This document shows positions 33,327 through 42,306 of a stretch of DNA of 64,000 nt, one piece after another. Within the stretch, counting starts at the first letter, position 1, and the number at the start of each line of letters is the position of its first letter. The stretch lies in assembly GCA_964514485.1 (NCBI GenBank), contig CAZEWG010000006.1, positions 1-64,000 on the forward strand. The letters are read 5' to 3'. The DNA comes from JAEZAA01 sp964514485 (GTDB lineage Bacteria; Pseudomonadota; Gammaproteobacteria; Pseudomonadales; Oleiphilaceae). The notes beneath the pieces are model-generated. The model had not been told where the DNA came from, ran no database searches, and saw nothing but the letters and a program-made list of their open reading frames with translations. A program made the translations under genes and the position numbers.

Positions 33327-34145
33327 TTAGCGGGTGCGTCGTTTCAGCCCCGTCTGCATCATGATCCGGGTTGCGATCTCTTCAATGGAGCATTCCGTGG
33401 AGTTCAGGTACGGAATCCGCTCTTTGTGATAGAGCTGCTCGACTTCTTCCACTTCCATCTGACATTGCTTTAGGGACGAATAGCGCGAGTTCGGTCGACG
33501 CTCATTACGGATGAGCGCCAGGCGGTCCGGCTCAATGGTCAAGCCAAATAGCTTATTCCGATGAGGGTGTAGTGCCTCGGGGAGTTTCGAGTCAAACATA
33601 TCTTCTTCGGTGATCGGGTAATTGGCGGCTTTCACGCCATATTGCAGTGCCAGGTACAGGCAGGTCGGGGTTTTGCCGCTGCGGGAGACACCCACCAGAA
33701 TAATGTCGGCCTCATCATACCGTTGGGTACGGGCACCGTCGTCGTTATCAAGGGCATAGTTCACCGCTTCGATCCGGCGGGAATAGGTGTCGTTTTGGTG
33801 AATGGAGTGGGTCTTGCCGACCGTATAGGATGATTTATGGCCGAATTCCTGCTCCAGGGGTGCCAGAAAGGTATCGAACACATCCACGTTGAAGCCTTCG
33901 CTGCTTGCGATGACATCCCGAATCTCTTTGTTCACAATAGTGTCAAAGACGATGGGCCTGACACCGTCTGTCACGCACGCCTGGTTGATACGCTTTACCG
34001 CGTCTGCGGCTTTGGCCAGGGTGTCGATATAAGGAAGGGTGATATGTTCAAACTCAATGGTTTCGAACTGGGCCAGTAGGCTATGCCCCAAGCCTTCCAC
34101 CGTAATTCCGGTACCGTCGGAAATAAAGAATGCGGTTCGCTTCAT
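33327..34145 (-). CDS. ppsR: PEP synthase regulatory protein (kinase/pyrophosphorylase, DUF299)
   Basis: A bifunctional regulator that inactivates PEP synthase by ADP-dependent phosphorylation of its threonine and reactivates it by phosphate-dependent dephosphorylation. The 272-residue protein has the P-loop GVSRSGKT (152-159), the N-terminal ISDGTGITVEGLGHSLLAQF and the ITEEDMFDSKLP region. It is divergent from ppsA, its target, a conserved arrangement. Confidence 0.95.
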   Translation of the reverse strand: MKRTAFFISDGTGITVEGLGHSLLAQFETIEFEHITLPYIDTLAKAADAVKRINQACVTDGVRPIVFDTIVNKEIRDVIASSEGFNVDVFDTFLAPLEQEFGHKSSYTVGKTHSIHQNDTYSRRIEAVNYALDNDDGARTQRYDEADIILVGVSRSGKTPTCLYLALQYGVKAANYPITEEDMFDSKLPEALHPHRNKLFGLTIEPDRLALIRNERRPNSRYSSLKQCQMEVEEVEQLYHKERIPYLNSTECSIEEIATRIMMQTGLKRRTR

Positions 34146-34459
34146 GAAAAAGTTATTCCTGCCAATCGAGGGTATCCTGCTAGCTTAATCGGCTGTAACC
34201 GATTTGCAATCAAAGCGGGTCAGGTGTTGAGCTGGGAGTGGGTAAAACGCTGGGTTTTATCTGTGGAGAAGGCGATTTGAGTAATACATTTTGCCGGAAA
34301 AAATGTGATAGACTGGCGCCCCGTGCGGTCATGCTCCTCTTGAGGAGGCGCCTTTCAACAGGTTTCGCGGGCCAGGCGTGGCACTAAATTTAAAGGCCAG
34401 AATTTGACCATCCCGCAATATCATTCCGGCAAGTTACTGATCTGGAAGGGAGATGCAAT
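34146..34459. other. Divergent ppsR/ppsA control region
   Basis: 314 bases. It contains a perfect small hairpin CTCCTC-TT-GAGGAG (34334-34347) in the probable ppsA leader, about 110 bases before the start codon. No consensus promoter stands out. Nothing else recognised. Confidence 0.45.
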
Positions 34460-36829
34460 TTGGAAGACTACATCATTTGGTTTGAAAACCTGGGTATGAA
34501 AGATGTCGAACGGGTTGGCGGTAAAAACGCTTCCCTGGGCGAGATGATCAGCAATCTTTCCAAGAAAGGTGTATCTGTCCCTGGTGGTTTTGCAACCACG
34601 TCGCAAGCTTACCGTGATTTTTTGGCCACTGATGGCCTGGATCAGAAGATCAAGGGCGCCCTCGATGCCCTGGATGTCGATGATGTGAACTCCCTGGTGG
34701 AGACTGGCGCCAAAATCCGCCGCTGGATTGTTGAGACCCCATTTCCCTCCAAATTGGACCAAACTCTGGAAGAGGCATTTGCCAAGCTGCAGCAAGGTAA
34801 TGACGGGTTGGCCGTGGCCGTCCGCTCCTCTGCCACTGCGGAAGATCTTCCCGATGCTTCCTTTGCCGGCCAGCAGGAAACCTTCCTGAACATTGTGGGT
34901 ATCGACAATTTGAAGCACGCCGTGAAAGAGGTGTTTGCTTCCCTGTTTAATGACCGTGCGATTTCCTATCGCGCGCACCACGGCTTTGACCACCACCAGG
35001 TGGCGCTGTCCGCGGGTATTCAGCGCATGGTGCGGAGTGAAACCGCCTGTAGTGGCGTGATGTTTACTTTGGATACTGAATCCGGCTTCCGTGATGTGGT
35101 GTTTATCACTGCATCCTATGGTCTGGGGGAAACCGTTGTACAAGGTGCGGTGAACCCTGACGAATTTTACGTGCACAAACCCACGTTGGAAGCGAATCGT
35201 CCGTCGATCCTGCGCCGCAACATGGGCAGCAAGATGATCAAAATGGTCTACGGCGCTGATTCCTCCGTGGGACGCTCCGTTGAAACCGTGAAGGTGGAGC
35301 CTGAAGAGCGTAGCCGTTTTTGTATTACCGATGATGAAGTGATTGAGCTGTCCAAGCAGGCGCTGATCATCGAGAAGCACTATGGTCGTCCCATGGATAT
35401 CGAATGGGCGAAAGATGGTGACGATGGCAAGATCTATATTGTCCAGGCCCGTCCGGAAACGGTGAAAAGCCGCCATCGCAGCGCGGTGATGGAGCGCTAC
35501 CTGCTCAAGGAAACCGGCAAGGTGTTGCTGGAAGGGCGCAGTATCGGCCAGAAAATTGGCAGCGGTGTGGTTCGCGTTGTCACCAGCATTCAGGAAATGG
35601 ACAAGGTTCAGGAAGGTGACGTGCTGGTCACTGATATGACCGACCCCGATTGGGAGCCGGTGATGAAACGGGCTGCCGCCATTGTGACCGACCGCGGCGG
35701 TCGTACCTGTCACGCGGCCATCATTGCCCGTGAGCTGGGGATTCCAGCCGTGGTGGGCTGTGGTAAGGCCACCAGCGTTCTGAAAGATGGTCAGCCGGTC
35801 ACGGTCTCCTGTGCCGAAGGTGATACCGGGCTGATCTATGAAGGTATGCTGAACTTTGAACTGCGCGAGAACAGTGTGGAATCCATGCCGCCGCTGCCGT
35901 TCAAAATCATGATGAACGTGGGTAACCCGGATCGTGCGTTTGACTTCCAATCGCTGCCCAATGAAGGGGTGGGGCTGGCCCGTCTGGAGTTCATCATCAA
36001 CCGCATGATCGGCGTGCACCCGAAAGCGCTGCTCAACTACGAGTCGCTGCCCCGTGACGTGAAGCTGGCCGTGGACAAGCGGATTAGCGGCTATGCGGGC
36101 CCGGTTGAATTCTATGTGGAAAAACTGGTGGAAGGCATTGCGACACTGGCGGCGGCCTTTGCACCGAAAAAAGTGATCGTACGACTGTCTGACTTCAAGT
36201 CAAACGAGTATGCCAACCTGATCGGCGGCACGATCTATGAGCCGGACGAAGAAAACCCAATGCTGGGTTTCCGGGGTGCGTCCCGCTATATCTCCGAATC
36301 ATTCCGTGATTGCTTCGAGCTGGAGTGCCGTGCGCTTCGGAAAGTGCGTGACGAGATGGGCCTGACCAACGTGGAAATCATGGTGCCCTTTGTCCGTACG
36401 GTCGGCGAAGCCAAGCAGGTTATGGAGCTTTTGGCGGAGAATGGCCTCAAGCGGGGAGAAAACGGTCTGCGTGTGATCATGATGTGTGAGCTGCCGGCCA
36501 ACGCACTGCTGGCGGATCAGTTCCTGGAGTATTTTGATGGCTTCTCCATCGGCTCCAACGACCTGACCCAGTTGACGTTGGGTCTGGACCGCGACTCAGG
36601 TATCGTGGCTCACCTGTTTGATGAGCGTAATGATGCGGTCAAGGCACTGCTGTCCAATGCGATCAAGAGCTGCAAGGCTGCCGGGAAATACATCGGTATT
36701 TGCGGCCAGGGCCCCTCGGATCATGCTGACTTCGCCAAATGGTTGATGGACCAGGGCATCGACAGCGTGTCCCTGAACCCGGACTCGGTGCTGGATACCT
36801 GGTTCTTCCTGGCAGACAAACAGATCTAA
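34460..36829 (+). CDS. ppsA: Phosphoenolpyruvate synthase
   Basis: PpsA converts pyruvate, ATP and water to PEP, AMP and phosphate for gluconeogenesis. The 789-residue protein has the N-terminal ATP-binding domain (ERVGGKNASLGEM; SSATAEDLPDASFAGQQETFLN), the phosphohistidine domain with catalytic H418 in GGRTCHAAIIARELG, and the C-terminal PEP/pyruvate-binding TIM barrel (about 470-789, NDLTQLTLGLDRDSG). The start is TTG 34460 (MEDYIIWFENLGMKDVERVGG), placed seven bases after a good ribosome site (AAGGGAGA); no in-frame ATG fits the family N-terminus. A 15-pair terminator follows. Confidence 0.96.
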   Translation: MEDYIIWFENLGMKDVERVGGKNASLGEMISNLSKKGVSVPGGFATTSQAYRDFLATDGLDQKIKGALDALDVDDVNSLVETGAKIRRWIVETPFPSKLDQTLEEAFAKLQQGNDGLAVAVRSSATAEDLPDASFAGQQETFLNIVGIDNLKHAVKEVFASLFNDRAISYRAHHGFDHHQVALSAGIQRMVRSETACSGVMFTLDTESGFRDVVFITASYGLGETVVQGAVNPDEFYVHKPTLEANRPSILRRNMGSKMIKMVYGADSSVGRSVETVKVEPEERSRFCITDDEVIELSKQALIIEKHYGRPMDIEWAKDGDDGKIYIVQARPETVKSRHRSAVMERYLLKETGKVLLEGRSIGQKIGSGVVRVVTSIQEMDKVQEGDVLVTDMTDPDWEPVMKRAAAIVTDRGGRTCHAAIIARELGIPAVVGCGKATSVLKDGQPVTVSCAEGDTGLIYEGMLNFELRENSVESMPPLPFKIMMNVGNPDRAFDFQSLPNEGVGLARLEFIINRMIGVHPKALLNYESLPRDVKLAVDKRISGYAGPVEFYVEKLVEGIATLAAAFAPKKVIVRLSDFKSNEYANLIGGTIYEPDEENPMLGFRGASRYISESFRDCFELECRALRKVRDEMGLTNVEIMVPFVRTVGEAKQVMELLAENGLKRGENGLRVIMMCELPANALLADQFLEYFDGFSIGSNDLTQLTLGLDRDSGIVAHLFDERNDAVKALLSNAIKSCKAAGKYIGICGQGPSDHADFAKWLMDQGIDSVSLNPDSVLDTWFFLADKQI

Positions 36830-36846
36830 ACCCAAACCAAGCACCA

Positions 36847-36882
36847 AACACTAACAGCGGCTTTGGCCGCTGTTAGTGTTTT
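36847..36882 (+). terminator. Strong terminator after ppsA
   Basis: AACACTAACAGCGGC, loop TTTG and GCCGCTGTTAGTGTT form a perfect 15-pair stem, then TT. It overlaps the GTG at 36876 that would be the longest start of the next gene, which argues for a later start. Confidence 0.9.
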
Positions 36883-36938
36883 GGAATGAAGCAGAATTGC
36901 CCGGGAGTCGGGCATTATGGGAGTGGCAAGGTCAACTC

Positions 36939-37910
36939 ATGCGTAGCAGCAGTCGTTTGTTTCCGGTGGCATTGATGTCAGCGGAGTTAATAGGCGATTT
37001 GACCGAGGATGTTTATCTGCTCAAACCAGAACGGGGGCAGGATCCAACAGTTCGGGTGGCGGTCACTCGCATCAATGACCCCGGTCAAACAGGTCACAAG
37101 CCCCCACTGGTGATGCTCCACGGCCTGTTTTGCAATCGTCATCAGTGGGTGACGGGCGATGCCAAAGGGCTGGCAGCCTGCTTGGCCCGGGCGGGCTATG
37201 ATGTCTGGCTTCCAGAGCTCAGAGGGCATGGTCTGTCGCCGACGAATCAAAACTATCTCGGTAATAAAGCAGAAGATTTCTGGCGTGATGATCTGCCGGC
37301 GGTAAATGACTTTGTGATTGAGCAGTCGGGGCTGCGTCCCGTCTGGGTCGGACAGGGCTGGAGCGGCATGCTGATCGTTGCCGCCCTGGGGCTGCAGACC
37401 ATCGCTTCGGAACAGCTGGCGGGCCTGGCTCTTCTGGCACCCCGATTTACCTATTACTCTGCGATGGGCTGGATACCGGGCTGGACCCAGTGGCGGTTAA
37501 AAAAGAAAGAACTGGTGGCCAGTGGCGTGGCCGAAGGCCCGGAAGTGGAGCCTGCCGGACTGATTCTGGAGAGGCTGCGTTGGGCGCGGCGCAATGGGGT
37601 TTGGTCGGTCTCGAAAAAGGCTCGGCATTCAGCCTGGCCGGGAGTTGAGCGGATCGCCCTGCCGTTAGCGGTGGTGCTTCCGAAAACGGGCGCAGCGCAG
37701 GCGCGCAAGGATGCTATGCTCTTGATGGATCACTGGGGCCGGGGCGCAAAAGCGCTTACCGTTGAGACTCCGTTGGAAACCCTGGGTGAGTTTCTGGACC
37801 CCTTTGTAGTGACCCTTGAGCGGGGCGAGCAGGGTTTGATCCTGAACGCCCTTCAAGCATGGCTCGCCGAGTTGGATCTTACTCGGCAATCCTTGCAAAT
37901 AAACGAGTAA
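36939..37910 (+). CDS. Alpha/beta hydrolase
   Basis: An alpha/beta-hydrolase-fold protein of about 323 residues. The oxyanion strand PPLVMLHGLFCNRHQW, the lid entry DVWLPELRGHGLSP and the nucleophile elbow VGQGWSGML (serine) are clear; the other catalytic residues are less so. It resembles bacterial esterases/lipases related to lysosomal acid lipase. The frame is open from GTG 36876, but this lies inside the ppsA terminator, so ATG 36939 is chosen; 36975 is also possible. It is followed by an NAD(P)-binding protein after a 10-base gap. Confidence 0.75.
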   Translation: MRSSSRLFPVALMSAELIGDLTEDVYLLKPERGQDPTVRVAVTRINDPGQTGHKPPLVMLHGLFCNRHQWVTGDAKGLAACLARAGYDVWLPELRGHGLSPTNQNYLGNKAEDFWRDDLPAVNDFVIEQSGLRPVWVGQGWSGMLIVAALGLQTIASEQLAGLALLAPRFTYYSAMGWIPGWTQWRLKKKELVASGVAEGPEVEPAGLILERLRWARRNGVWSVSKKARHSAWPGVERIALPLAVVLPKTGAAQARKDAMLLMDHWGRGAKALTVETPLETLGEFLDPFVVTLERGEQGLILNALQAWLAELDLTRQSLQINE

Positions 37911-37920
37911 GGAGATCTCT

Positions 37921-38616
37921 GTGTCGAAACAAGGTTCCAGTAGAAAAGCGCTGATACTGGGGGCTACCGGCCTGATTGGCAGTCATTGTCTGAGGGCGGT
38001 GCTGGACTCGGGGCTCTATGGCGAGGTGATTGTACTGGGGCGGCGCAAGGCTCCTTTGGTGCACAGTCGGCTAAAGCAAGTGGTGGTTGAGTTTGATCAG
38101 CTGTCTCAGGCCCTGGCAGGAATGCAGGTGGATGACATCTTCTGCTGTCTTGGCACGACCATGAAGAAAGCCGGCAGCGAGTCTGCGTTTCGCAAAGTCG
38201 ATCTGGAATACCCCTTGCTGGTGGCGAAAGAAGCACGTGCTCAGGGGGCCAGCCATTTTCTGGTGGTGAGTGCCATCGGCGCTGATCCTCAATCGCTGTT
38301 CTTCTACAACCGGGTCAAAGGGGAGTTGGAGAGAGCGCTGGAACGGTTGAACTTCCCCTATCTCAGTATCTTTCGTCCATCATTGTTATTGGGGGACCGG
38401 GATGAAGCGCGCCCCCTGGAGTCTTTGAGCGGGCATTTATTGGGCTGGGCATCCCCTTTTATGAAGGGCCCCTTCAACCGGATCAAGCCCATTGCCGCGG
38501 AGAAAGTGGCCCATGCTATGGTGGTGGAAGCCAAAAAGGCGGCGTCGTACGCCCGTCCACCCGGAGTATTAATTATTGATTCTGCGATCATGCAGGATTA
38601 TGAAGTTAACGCATAA
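37921..38616 (+). CDS. NAD(P)-binding oxidoreductase of the atypical SDR (YbjT/HTATIP2-like) type
   Basis: A 231-residue Rossmann protein: nucleotide loop LGATGLIGSH (14-23), VIVLGRRKAP, FCCLGTTMKKAGS, and FYNRVKGELERAL with a Tyr/Lys spacing like SDR proteins. HTATIP2/CC3-like proteins share these motifs. Start GTG 37921, ten bases after the hydrolase stop, with ribosome site AAGGAG. Substrate unknown. Likely co-transcribed with the hydrolase and rraA. Confidence 0.8.
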   Translation: MSKQGSSRKALILGATGLIGSHCLRAVLDSGLYGEVIVLGRRKAPLVHSRLKQVVVEFDQLSQALAGMQVDDIFCCLGTTMKKAGSESAFRKVDLEYPLLVAKEARAQGASHFLVVSAIGADPQSLFFYNRVKGELERALERLNFPYLSIFRPSLLLGDRDEARPLESLSGHLLGWASPFMKGPFNRIKPIAAEKVAHAMVVEAKKAASYARPPGVLIIDSAIMQDYEVNA

Positions 38617-38629
38617 AAAGGAGTCTGAC

Positions 38630-39118
38630 ATGAGATATGTAACCCCCGATCTTTGTGATGCCTATCCTGAGCTGGTTCAGGTTGTAGAGCCCATGTTCCA
38701 GAACCTGGGAGGCCGGGACTCATTTGGTGGTGAGATTGTGACCGTCAAATGCTTTGAAGATAACTCCCTGGTCAAGGAGCAGGTGGAGAAGGATGGCAAG
38801 GGCAAGGTGATGGTGGTCGATGGTGGTGCCTCCATGCGCGCGGCCCTGTTGGGCGATATGCTGGCCGAAAAAGCCGCCCGCAACGGCTGGGAAGGCATTA
38901 TCGTTTACGGCTGCATTCGGGACGTGGATGTGATCGCGGAGACGGATTTGGGCGTTCAGGCGCTGGGCACCCATCCGAAGAAAACCGAGAAGCGTGGCAT
39001 TGGTGATCTGAATGTGCCCGTCACTTTTGGTGGAGTCACCTTCAACCCGGGCGAATATGTTTACGCTGACAATAACGGCGTGATCGTATCACCCAAAGAA
39101 TTGAAAATGCCTGAGTAA
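38630..39118 (+). CDS. rraA: Regulator of RNase E activity A
   Basis: RraA binds RNase E and inhibits its cleavage of RNA. The 162-residue protein begins MRYVTPDLCDAYPELVQVVEP and has the family core GGRDSFGGEIVTVKCFEDN, VDGGASMRAALLGD and GWEGIIVYGCIRDVD. ATG 38630 follows an AAGGAG ribosome site inside a 13-base gap after the previous gene. Its partner rne lies at 44186-47335 in the same window. Confidence 0.95.
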   Translation: MRYVTPDLCDAYPELVQVVEPMFQNLGGRDSFGGEIVTVKCFEDNSLVKEQVEKDGKGKVMVVDGGASMRAALLGDMLAEKAARNGWEGIIVYGCIRDVDVIAETDLGVQALGTHPKKTEKRGIGDLNVPVTFGGVTFNPGEYVYADNNGVIVSPKELKMPE

Positions 39119-39128
39119 CGTATCGGGT

Positions 39129-39160
39129 TTCAGACCAGTGTATTGTGGCACTGGTCTGAA
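39129..39160. terminator. Stable hairpin between convergent rraA and PilZ genes
   Basis: TTCAGACCAGTG and CACTGGTCTGAA pair perfectly over an eight-base loop. No T run follows on either strand, so it may be a transcript end protected from 3' exonucleases rather than a standard intrinsic terminator. Confidence 0.6.
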
Positions 39161-39176
39161 CACTGCCGTTTGCTAC

Positions 39177-39485
39177 CTAGTCAGCGACATGCTGTATTTC
39201 CATTCCCAGGAGATAGCGGCCATTGGCAAGGGTAGAGGAGCGGATCACCTGCACATTGGCCTCAAACGGCGGGAACTTATTGTTGCTGGAGGAGAGACAG
39301 GCCAGTAACCGAGTACCCACAGCGAAGTCTTCATCCACCTCAACTGCCATTCCGGTGCCGCTAAGATCGCGGCAGATGCCCTGCAGAACCTTTTCTGAAC
39401 CAGAAACTCGCAGCTCGATCTGAGTATCTACCTTCATGCGGATGAAGTCGCGCTTCTCGCTGTGGTTACGCATTGTCGAATTCAT
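39177..39485 (-). CDS. PilZ-domain protein
   Basis: A 102-residue single PilZ domain. The c-di-GMP motif is present: basic N-terminal KRDFIR (RxxxR-like) and DLSGTGM (D/NxSxxG). It is a candidate c-di-GMP receptor for the several cyclases in this window. ATG 39485 with ribosome site AGAGGG is chosen; the frame begins at GTG 39491. Confidence 0.88.
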   Translation of the reverse strand: MNSTMRNHSEKRDFIRMKVDTQIELRVSGSEKVLQGICRDLSGTGMAVEVDEDFAVGTRLLACLSSSNNKFPPFEANVQVIRSSTLANGRYLLGMEIQHVAD

Positions 39486-39593
39486 GGGCACCCTCTGTTT
39501 GTCACGTTTCGGTTTTTATACGCGGTTAGCAAAGGGGTGTCAAAACGGTTGTCGCCTTCCGTGAAAGGGAGCGCAATCTAGAAGGGAAGGGCC

Positions 39594-39624
39594 AAACAAA
39601 ATCGGGGCAGCAAGGGCCGCCCCG
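39594..39624 (-). terminator. Terminator of the SH3 gene
   Basis: On the minus strand CGGGGC, a ten-base loop and GCCCCG are followed by ATTTTGTTT. It lies 30 bases after the SH3 protein stop. Confidence 0.75.
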
Positions 39625-39653
39625 AGTATGGTTCAGACAGGCTAATGAGAGGC

Positions 39654-40316
39654 TTAGGCCCAGCTGCTCTTTTTCTTGGGTTTCAGCAGGGGCAGTACCA
39701 GGGCGATCAGGATACCGATACCGATGAGGCCGGCACCGGTCAGCATTTTTTCAGTGTCGGCATTACTTTTCAGGCGCAGGTTATCGGCCGTGAGCAGCTC
39801 CACTTCGCTCTTGAGCTGTTGGTTTTCCTCTCGTAACTCACGATTACGACGATCCAGGTTAATGGCATTTTCAGAGATCCGCTTGATCCGCAACAGCTCC
39901 TCTTGCAGCTGTTCGTTGCTTTGGGTCAGGCGGGCATTTTGTGCTTCCAGCTCTTTGGTCTGTTGGCCGAGTGACCGGCTGGTGTCGCCAAAGCGGGCAT
40001 TTTCTGCTTTCAGGCGCTCAAGCTCTTGCTGAACACGCTTCAGCTGATCCCGTGCAATGGGCTCGGCGGTCAAATAGCGGGTGGGAACCCAGCCTTGCTT
40101 GCCGCCGGGCTCGCGAATCAGGCTATAGCCGCTTTCTTTGTCTTGCTGGAGAAGTTCAACCGGGGTTCCGGCTGAAAGTCCTGCGTGAATGATGCGGTAT
40201 TGAATGCCTTGGCCGGTACGCAGAGGCACCTGATTGTTGTCATCAATGTACATTCTCTGGGCAAAGGCGCCAGAGCAGGTCAACATCAGGGTCAAGAGAA
40301 TAAGCGTTTTCTTCAC
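39654..40316 (-). CDS. SH3-domain/coiled-coil membrane protein (YgiM/TIGR04211 type)
   Basis: A 220-residue envelope protein: signal peptide (1-19, ends AFA-Q), bacterial SH3 domain (about 20-85: MYIDDNNQVPLRTGQG...GWVPTRYLT), long coiled coil (about 90-185) and a C-terminal membrane helix (about 192-212) followed by a basic tail. This is the layout of the TIGR04211/YgiM family. Function probably envelope-associated; not well defined. Confidence 0.88.
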   Translation of the reverse strand: MKKTLILLTLMLTCSGAFAQRMYIDDNNQVPLRTGQGIQYRIIHAGLSAGTPVELLQQDKESGYSLIREPGGKQGWVPTRYLTAEPIARDQLKRVQQELERLKAENARFGDTSRSLGQQTKELEAQNARLTQSNEQLQEELLRIKRISENAINLDRRNRELREENQQLKSEVELLTADNLRLKSNADTEKMLTGAGLIGIGILIALVLPLLKPKKKSSWA

Positions 40317-40436
40317 GGAGATAATCCTAAACTATCATTCGTATCTGTTTCGTAAGGGTAGTCCAGCACTTCAAGGTGCGGTTGATCGCGGCTACCCAAC
40401 ACTCGTCGTCGCCTGTGATGGTGACGGTCAAGGCAA

Positions 40437-40742
40437 CTAGGGGAGGGTTACCTTAAAAGGCATGACCTTAACGTTTTGGTAGACGCCTTGAGTCCGGTAG
40501 GGGTCGGCTTCCGCCCAGCTCTGGGCTGCGGCCAGGGATGGAAACTCCGCCACAATCAGGCTGCCGCTAAAACCGGCGCTACCGGGGTCAGGACTGTCGA
40601 TGGCCGGAAACGGGCCGGCCACCAACAGGCGGCCTTCGTTTTTCAGCTGCTCCAGGCGGGCTAAATGCTCCGGCCGGGCTTTCAGGCGCTTCTCCAGACT
40701 GTTGGGAGAATCTTCGCCAATAATGGCATAGTACATGGTCAT
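40437..40742 (-). CDS. yciI: YciI-family protein
   Basis: A 101-residue ferredoxin-like-fold protein: MYYAIIGEDSPNSLEKRLKARPEHLARL, AGPFPA and ADPYRTQGVYQNVKV with the histidine-aspartate pair (H25 and D80 region) characteristic of YciI-like proteins. Next to yciB, as in many gammaproteobacteria. Biochemical role not established. ATG 40742 (MTM) or the third codon. Confidence 0.9.
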   Translation of the reverse strand: MTMYYAIIGEDSPNSLEKRLKARPEHLARLEQLKNEGRLLVAGPFPAIDSPDPGSAGFSGSLIVAEFPSLAAAQSWAEADPYRTQGVYQNVKVMPFKVTLP

Positions 40743-40790
40743 GATATCGCTACGGCTGTTTGTTATCGTTAATCGAGGAAGCTAAGCGGA

Positions 40791-41357
40791 TTACTGTTGG
40801 TCTCGATCCGCTACGGGTTTATCCGGCTCGTCCTGAAGAAAGCGCGACAGATAGATCCCCTGCAGTAACACGAACAGGAAGGTCAATCCCAAGAGGCCGA
40901 ACAGCTTAAAGTTCACCCAAAATTCCTGGCTGAAACTATAAGCCACATAAAGGTTCAGGACGCCGCTGGCAATGAAGAACAGAATCCAGGCATAGTTGAG
41001 ATTGCGCCAGACGGGCGAGGGCAGTTGAAGATTGGACTCAAGCATGCGCTGCAGCAGGTTTTTTTCGCCGATAAAAGCACTGCCCAGCAAGATGGCGGCA
41101 AACAGCCAGTTCACAATGGTCGGCTTCCACATGATAAAGGTGTCGTCCTGAAACAACAGGGTGAGGCCACCCAGCAGCACCACAAAGATCAGCGTGACTA
41201 AATGGACTCGCTCGACTCGCCGTTGTTTGAACCAGGTATAGCCGACCTGGAAGATGGTGGCGGCAATAAGTACCGCTGTTGCATGATAGATATTGTCTGT
41301 AACTTTATAGACAATGAAAAAGACCAGGACTGGAAAAAAGTCGAATAAAAATTTCAT
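40791..41357 (-). CDS. yciB: Inner-membrane septation protein YciB (IspZ)
   Basis: A 188-residue, five- to six-helix membrane protein starting MKFLFDFFPVLVFFIVYK, with the family segments QVGYTWFKQRRVERVHL, FMWKPTIVNW-like (FIMWKPTIVNWLF) and NYAWILFF. Involved in envelope integrity and septation. ATG 41357 is the family start; 12 upstream codons in the frame are ignored. 48 bases upstream of yciI, likely the same transcript. Confidence 0.93.
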   Translation of the reverse strand: MKFLFDFFPVLVFFIVYKVTDNIYHATAVLIAATIFQVGYTWFKQRRVERVHLVTLIFVVLLGGLTLLFQDDTFIMWKPTIVNWLFAAILLGSAFIGEKNLLQRMLESNLQLPSPVWRNLNYAWILFFIASGVLNLYVAYSFSQEFWVNFKLFGLLGLTFLFVLLQGIYLSRFLQDEPDKPVADRDQQ

Positions 41358-41437
41358 AGTATGGTTTTGTCGCCCTAAGTGTGCATGAATCATACTGTAT
41401 TTATTAGCTCGCGTGTATACTGACGCGGTTTAGAGAC

Positions 41438-42304
41438 ATGGATCTAATGCTGTCACGTGGTATTGACCTACATCTTCATAGCACTGCGTCAGACGGCGCG
41501 CTGACTCCAACGGAGTTAGTGCTGCGTGCCCAGGAACTGGGCATGCAGACTATCGCCTTAACTGATCATGATACGCTTGATGGCCTGGAAGAGGCTCGGA
41601 TGGCGGCCACAAATTGCGGCATTCAGCTGATTAATGGAATCGAGCTCTCCTGTGCCTGGAATGGCATGACCTTGCATATCGTTGGGCTTCAGATCGACCC
41701 TGAGGCTTCCTCTATTCAAGCAATGACCCAATTGCAGCATAACAATCGCCTGGAGCGCGCCAGGGTAATCGCCGATCGACTGGCCAAACAAAACTTTGGC
41801 AATGTTTGGGACGGCATCCGGGACATGTTGGGGCCGGACCGGGTACCGGCGCGGCCCGACTTTGCCCGCTATTTGGTCGAGCAAGGGCATGTGGAGAGCG
41901 TTCAACAGGCCTTTGATCGCTATCTGGGAGCGGGAAAACTGGGGGATGTGAAGCAGTTCTGGCCCTCTCTTGAGGAGGTGGTCAAGGCGATTGTCGAATC
42001 CGGCGGGGTGGCAGTGATCGCGCACCCGATGCGCTATAAACAAACCACGGCCAAGTTGCGACGCTTGATTCAGGAATTCAAATCCTACGGTGGGCAGGCG
42101 ATAGAGGTGGCGGTTGCCAACCTGGATTCAGGGCGTATTGGGCTGTTAACCGAGTTATGCCGACAATATGAACTTTATGCTTCCTGTGGTAGTGATTTCC
42201 ACATGCCGGGCATGTCGTGGCAGGAAATCGGCCGTTATCCACCCCTGCCCGCAGGCGTGAAGCCCGTATGGCAGTTGTGGGAAGCACCGGCCGGTCAGGG
42301 ATAA
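41438..42304 (+). CDS. rnm: PHP-domain 5'-3' exoribonuclease (RNase AM)
   Basis: A 288-residue PHP-fold phosphoesterase of the YciV/TrpH family; the E. coli member trims 5' ends of rRNA and other RNAs. Metal motifs are DLHLHSTASDG (10-20), LTDHDTLDGL, NGIELSC, VAVIAHPMRYK and SDFHMPG. ATG 41438 or the fourth codon. Divergent from yciB; two bases separate its stop from the next gene. Confidence 0.9.
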   Translation: MDLMLSRGIDLHLHSTASDGALTPTELVLRAQELGMQTIALTDHDTLDGLEEARMAATNCGIQLINGIELSCAWNGMTLHIVGLQIDPEASSIQAMTQLQHNNRLERARVIADRLAKQNFGNVWDGIRDMLGPDRVPARPDFARYLVEQGHVESVQQAFDRYLGAGKLGDVKQFWPSLEEVVKAIVESGGVAVIAHPMRYKQTTAKLRRLIQEFKSYGGQAIEVAVANLDSGRIGLLTELCRQYELYASCGSDFHMPGMSWQEIGRYPPLPAGVKPVWQLWEAPAGQG

Positions 42305-42306
42305 GC

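Noticed and set aside
34421..36019. 532-codon open frame on the minus strand opposite ppsA
   Set aside because: Antisense to PpsA with a His-rich, motif-free translation and no ribosome site; a coding-bias shadow.
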